The translations under genes and the position numbers were made by a program. Shown here in pieces: positions 60,860-64,000 of a stretch of 64,000 nucleotides of DNA. The notes under the pieces are model-generated. The model had not been told where the DNA came from, did no database searches, and was given only the letters and a program-made list of their open reading frames with translations. Source of the DNA: Thermostichus sp047461615 (GTDB lineage: Bacteria; Cyanobacteriota; Cyanobacteriia; Thermostichales; Thermostichaceae); assembly GCF_047461615.1 (NCBI RefSeq), contig NZ_JANSHI010000005.1, forward strand, positions 62,001 to 126,000. Direction: 5' to 3'. The stretch's first letter is position 1. Each line of letters opens with the position of its first letter.

Positions 60860-60902
60860 ACGGCCTCAGCGCTGTCTCAAGCAAGAGCGCTAACCGGCTT
60901 GG

Positions 60903-62864
60903 CTAGCTGCTGCGAGAGCGCCGTCGTCTGGAGGCTGCTGGAGACTGGTGAGAGGGATCAATGACCACTTCTGGCGGCGCCCCTGTTGCCGGTGGCTTTG
61001 CTATTGATTCTGTAGGCAACCGTTCAGGCTGGGCAACTTCCGCCAAAGGCGCGCCGTTGGCAGAAGTTGTGTCGGTTTTTGCCTCCACCGGGCTGGCCAC
61101 CTTGGCCGTGCCTGGCAAAATGACCCTAACCACCGTGTCTCGGCCCGCCGGCGGCGGCTGATCCAAAAGCAACAGGGGTGACAGACCCAGCTCCGAATAG
61201 ACCCGCTGCTGGAGAGGAGTCATCTCCACAGTGATGGTTTGTCGAGCTGGCTGGCTCTCTGGGGACTCTATCCCACTGGCGCGCCCAGCATCCTCCCCCC
61301 GGCCAGGGCGATGGACTTCCTTGCGCTTCTGCTCTGCCCCTGCCACCGGCAGTGGCTGCGGGCTTTCCTCTTCTACCGCTCCCTCTTCGCGAGGCCGTTT
61401 GCGCACTGGCTCAGCCCTGGCTTCCTCTGGCTCCAGTCGCTCTCCTTGAGCAAGTCGAGAGCGGTCTAGACTTGGTGGCAATGCCCCATTGCTTCCTAGC
61501 TGCAGGCGCGCCCGCTGGGAATCGCCGTTGCGGGGCAGAATTGGAGCGCCCTCCTCTTCGCCCTCCTCAGCCTCGCCAGGCAGCGTTACCGGTCGTCCAC
61601 TTTCGACAGTTAACAGCCGCCCCGGCTCGGATCCCGGCAGTCGGGCCAGGATCCCTAGCCCCTCACAGGTGGGGCAGGGGTGGCCAAAGATCTCGTAGAG
61701 GCTCTGCCCCTGCCGCTTGCGGGTGAGTTCCACTAGCCCCAACTCTGAGAGCTGAACCACCTGGGGGCGGGCCTTGTCATGGGCAAGGGCTTTGTTGAAG
61801 TGTTCCAAAACCAGCAGCTGATCCTGGCGGGAGTCCATGTCGATGAAATCCACCACGATCACGCCGGCAATGTTGCGCAGCCTCAGTTGGCGGGCAATCT
61901 CGGTGGCAGCCTCGCAGTTGGTCCACAGCACCGTCTCGCGGGAAGTGGCCGACTGGGTGAAAGAGCCAGAGTTGACATCGATCACGGTCAGGGCCTCCGT
62001 GGGCTCGATGACGATATAGCCCCCGGAGGGTAGATCCACCCGCGGCCGCAGCGCCTGGCGAATAACCGCATTGACCCGGAAATACTCCAAGATGGGGGTG
62101 GGCTCACGGTGAACCTCGACAACAACGCCGGGCGGCATTTTTCCTTTGTTCCAGCCTTGCAGATAGCTGCGCACCCGCTTCGCACCGGCCGCCGAGTCAG
62201 TAACGATGCGGTTGACATCGTCTGAGTAGACGTCCCGCAGCACCCGCTGGATAAAATCCTCGTCTCGTCTCAGTAGACCCGGCCCCCGTGCCGCCTGGTA
62301 CTGCTGTTGAATCTCTTCCCAGAGCTTTTTCAATTGCTCCAGGTCATCGATCATCGCCTCTTCAGCGACTCCCTCGGCCTCAGTGCGCACCAACAGGCCC
62401 ATTTGGGGGGGCTTAATCAAGATGGCTAGCGATTTCAGGCGATTGCGTTCTTCTCGATCCTCGATGCGGCGAGACAAATACACCCCTTTGCCGTAAGGTC
62501 GCAGCACCAGGTAGCGCCCTGGAAGAGCCAGGTCTCCCGTAAGACGCGGCCCTTTGTTGCCAGTGGGCTCTTTCATGACCTGCACCAGCACTTTCTGTTG
62601 CGGCAGGACCAGTTCGGAAATGGGAGCCTGGTTGCGTTTGAGGCGCAGCGGGCCTAGGTCACTGACGTGAATAAACCCGTTGCGTTCTCCAGAGCCGATG
62701 TTGACAAAGGCGGCATCGATGCTGGGCAGGACGTTCTCGATGACACCCACGTAGATATCCCCCACCTGGTGGGTGCCACTGGCGATGATCAGCTCTTGGA
62801 CTTGGTCTTCGGCAAAGACAGCGGCAATGCGGTGTTGCTCAGCAATAACGATCTGCCTAGGCAT
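60903..62864 (-). CDS. rne: Ribonuclease E/G
   Basis: Main endoribonuclease of mRNA decay. The 653-residue protein starts at ATG 62864 with GGGGAGG upstream. Order of parts: S1 domain (VGDIYVGVIENVLPSIDAAFVNIG), the catalytic core with GGYIVIEPTEALTVIDVNSGS and VVDFIDM, then the zinc-link-like CPTCEGLG, and a low-complexity C-terminal region of about 240 residues. The last residues RRRRSRSS resemble the short arginine-rich tail that binds polynucleotide phosphorylase in cyanobacteria. It is shorter than E. coli RNase E because the scaffold half is absent. Confidence 0.95.
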   Translation of the reverse strand: MPRQIVIAEQHRIAAVFAEDQVQELIIASGTHQVGDIYVGVIENVLPSIDAAFVNIGSGERNGFIHVSDLGPLRLKRNQAPISELVLPQQKVLVQVMKEPTGNKGPRLTGDLALPGRYLVLRPYGKGVYLSRRIEDREERNRLKSLAILIKPPQMGLLVRTEAEGVAEEAMIDDLEQLKKLWEEIQQQYQAARGPGLLRRDEDFIQRVLRDVYSDDVNRIVTDSAAGAKRVRSYLQGWNKGKMPPGVVVEVHREPTPILEYFRVNAVIRQALRPRVDLPSGGYIVIEPTEALTVIDVNSGSFTQSATSRETVLWTNCEAATEIARQLRLRNIAGVIVVDFIDMDSRQDQLLVLEHFNKALAHDKARPQVVQLSELGLVELTRKRQGQSLYEIFGHPCPTCEGLGILARLPGSEPGRLLTVESGRPVTLPGEAEEGEEEGAPILPRNGDSQRARLQLGSNGALPPSLDRSRLAQGERLEPEEARAEPVRKRPREEGAVEEESPQPLPVAGAEQKRKEVHRPGRGEDAGRASGIESPESQPARQTITVEMTPLQQRVYSELGLSPLLLLDQPPPAGRDTVVRVILPGTAKVASPVEAKTDTTSANGAPLAEVAQPERLPTESIAKPPATGAPPEVVIDPSHQSPAASRRRRSRSS

Positions 62865-63404
62865 GCATTTTCCTCCCCGCCCCCACGGCCTGCGGTTTTG
62901 GATTTGCCCTCGTCTCGGAGAAGTGGTGTTCTAGGATTGGCTCGATTTGACAACAAAATTGACTCATCGTGCAGCTGTCCATTACCCTAAGCTCTGCTCC
63001 AATGGCCAACGACGAACTTTATAGACAGGCAGCAGGAAAAAAGTAGCCCAGCAGAGGAGCCTGTGGCAGCCTAGCCACCTCTTGCCCGTAACTTGCCTGC
63101 AGGAAAGAAGCCTGTCCTCGGGAGAAATGAAAAGCTAGGTCTAACTGGAAGAGGCACACCTCTTTGTAGCACCTGGCGCCTGGGCCCTGTTGCGGCTGCT
63201 GCCTGCTCTAGATAGTGAGCTCAAATTTGGCCCGACTTTTGCTGGCTGCTCATCTTGCCTTGGGTTAGGTTGAGGGCTAGCAAGGGTGGCAGCGGCAGAA
63301 GCCAGGGGTAGCAAAATTATAGCGCTTGCGGGATCCCTCAGCCCAGCTAACCCTGATACCGCAGCCTGACTGGAGATTTGTCCAGGGGATCCTGCCACCC
63401 GTCC
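62865..63404. other. 540-base leader region of rne with a TATAAT box
   Basis: No gene is visible. On the minus strand the sequence TATAAT occurs at 63321-63316, a perfect -10 box, though no good -35 lies 17 bases before it. Transcription from it would give a leader of about 445 bases before rne, fitting the long untranslated rne leaders known from other bacteria, where RNase E controls its own mRNA. The region is not otherwise recognisable. Confidence 0.35.
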
Positions 63405-64000
63405 TCAGTCGGAATTCAAGGTGCCGTCCTCCCACAACAAGCGCAGCCGTTTGGACGCCTGCAGCGTCCAGCGAGGCAAGCCCAGGGCCTCGGCCATTTG
63501 CAGCAGTTGGTTGGGCCGCAGGTAGGCGCCGTTGTTGCGGCAACTGCCGCGGTAGAAGAGGTAGGCGCTGCCGTCGGGGGCCAAGCCCTGAAACTCCAGG
63601 TAGTATAGCAGGGGACGGGCATTGAAGAGAGAAGCTTTGCCCGACTTGGAGACTTTTTCAATCCAGATCTCGCGCGCATCCAGGATCTGGGTGACCCAGG
63701 CTGGCCAGTCGGCAGTGGGCGACTCGCAACTTACAGTGAGCTGATACTCAGCGGCATAGACGGCTTCGGTAGCCGAGGGATCTCGCAGGCCAATCTCTTG
63801 GATGGCCCGGATGGAGATTTCTGGCGGCAGTTGTTCGACAAGCAGGGCGCGCAGTTCGTCAGGGGTAACGGGCCCCTCGGGGCGCTTTAGCAATTCCAGA
63901 TCGAGGACTTCGCCGTAGCCTTCCTGGCCGATGGGTAGGGCGTTGGCGTTGGCTAGTCGAGGCATGGGGTGGTAGCCGCCGCTGAAGGCTAGGGGCAAGC
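63405..64000 (-). CDS. DUF2344 C-terminal part of a radical SAM protein, cut by window edge
   Basis: At least 198 residues without a visible start. The sequence AFSGGYHPMPRLANANALPIGQEGYGEVLDLEL is the DUF2344 (TIGR03936) start, ending with LLWEDGTLNSD. In cyanobacteria this domain is fused after a B12-binding radical SAM enzyme (TIGR03960) and the gene lies upstream of rne; both agree here. The SAM domain is outside the window. Role not established. Confidence 0.85.
   Translation of the reverse strand, partial: LPLAFSGGYHPMPRLANANALPIGQEGYGEVLDLELLKRPEGPVTPDELRALLVEQLPPEISIRAIQEIGLRDPSATEAVYAAEYQLTVSCESPTADWPAWVTQILDAREIWIEKVSKSGKASLFNARPLLYYLEFQGLAPDGSAYLFYRGSCRNNGAYLRPNQLLQMAEALGLPRWTLQASKRLRLLWEDGTLNSD

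Noticed and set aside
1..64000. CRISPR array, insertion sequence or prophage
   Set aside because: No regularly spaced 25-40-base repeats, no transposase frame and no phage structural genes were seen; the frequent GGGATCCC is dispersed, not arrayed.

Overview
This window comes from a cyanobacterium with a high-GC, densely packed chromosome. The lineage markers are psbU, rubA-ycf48, ycf34, ycf23, a Ycf66-like gene, a cyanobacterial-type hfq, an rne with the short arginine/serine tail, a Pap-type (slr0144-slr0147-like) PSII gene group and several cyanobacteria-only DUF families (DUF3155, DUF3146, DUF4168). GGGATCCC is very frequent, whereas I noticed only one classical HIP1 octamer (GCGATCGC). 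That, with the GC content and gene set, suggests a hot-spring mat Synechococcus of the Yellowstone A/B' type. The species assignment is inference, not something I could search.

Layout. 1-10 kb: truncated peroxiredoxin, membrane and envelope enzymes (alpha/beta hydrolase, CPBP protease, CsaB-type transferase), psbU, gcvP, a coiled-coil protein and a hemerythrin-like gene broken by an in-frame amber codon. 10-18 kb: MnmC-like methyltransferase, accD, STAS antagonist, RCK-gated K+ channel, BtuR-like protein with a degenerate P-loop, dcd, accC and an FHA protein. 18-24 kb: rubA-ycf48-murG-nth run, ClC channel, map. 24-33 kb: small secreted/membrane proteins, DUF3155, NDP-sugar pyrophosphorylase overlapping a gvpF/L gene, Uma2-type nuclease, ycf23, agmatinase family, yggS, sepF, proC. 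33-46 kb: NDH-2, MFS transporter, ycf34, hemF, esterase, LpxB-like glycosyltransferase, an orphan CARF-type CRISPR-associated protein, GT39 transferase, a membrane-protein pseudogene with two frameshifts, and ExoD. 46-56 kb: rpsA, Rrf2 regulator, MoxR ATPase, PEP carboxylase, Ycf66-like protein, a short HmpF-like protein, aroH, and a four-gene group resembling the Synechocystis slr0144-slr0147 PSII-assembly genes. 56-60 kb: hfq and a gas-vesicle cluster gvpA-gvpC-gvpN-gvpJ. 60-64 kb: LptA-like protein, tRNA-Arg(CCG), rnhB, rne and the 3' part of a radical SAM/DUF2344 gene.

How the genes work together. Photosystem II biogenesis is represented by psbU, rubA, ycf48 and the slr0144-0147-like group. 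Carbon and nitrogen metabolism is represented by ppc, accC, accD, gcvP, hemF, proC and aroH. The envelope is represented by murG, csaB, the LpxB-like and GT39 enzymes and the LptA-like protein. Buoyancy is represented by the gvp cluster plus the separate gvpF/L gene.

The least explained items are the gas-vesicle GvpC with three exact-length 33-residue repeats and an added proline-rich linker and C-terminal domain, the orphan CARF protein, the two disrupted genes and the GGGATCCC abundance. I did not find a CRISPR array, an insertion sequence or a prophage.
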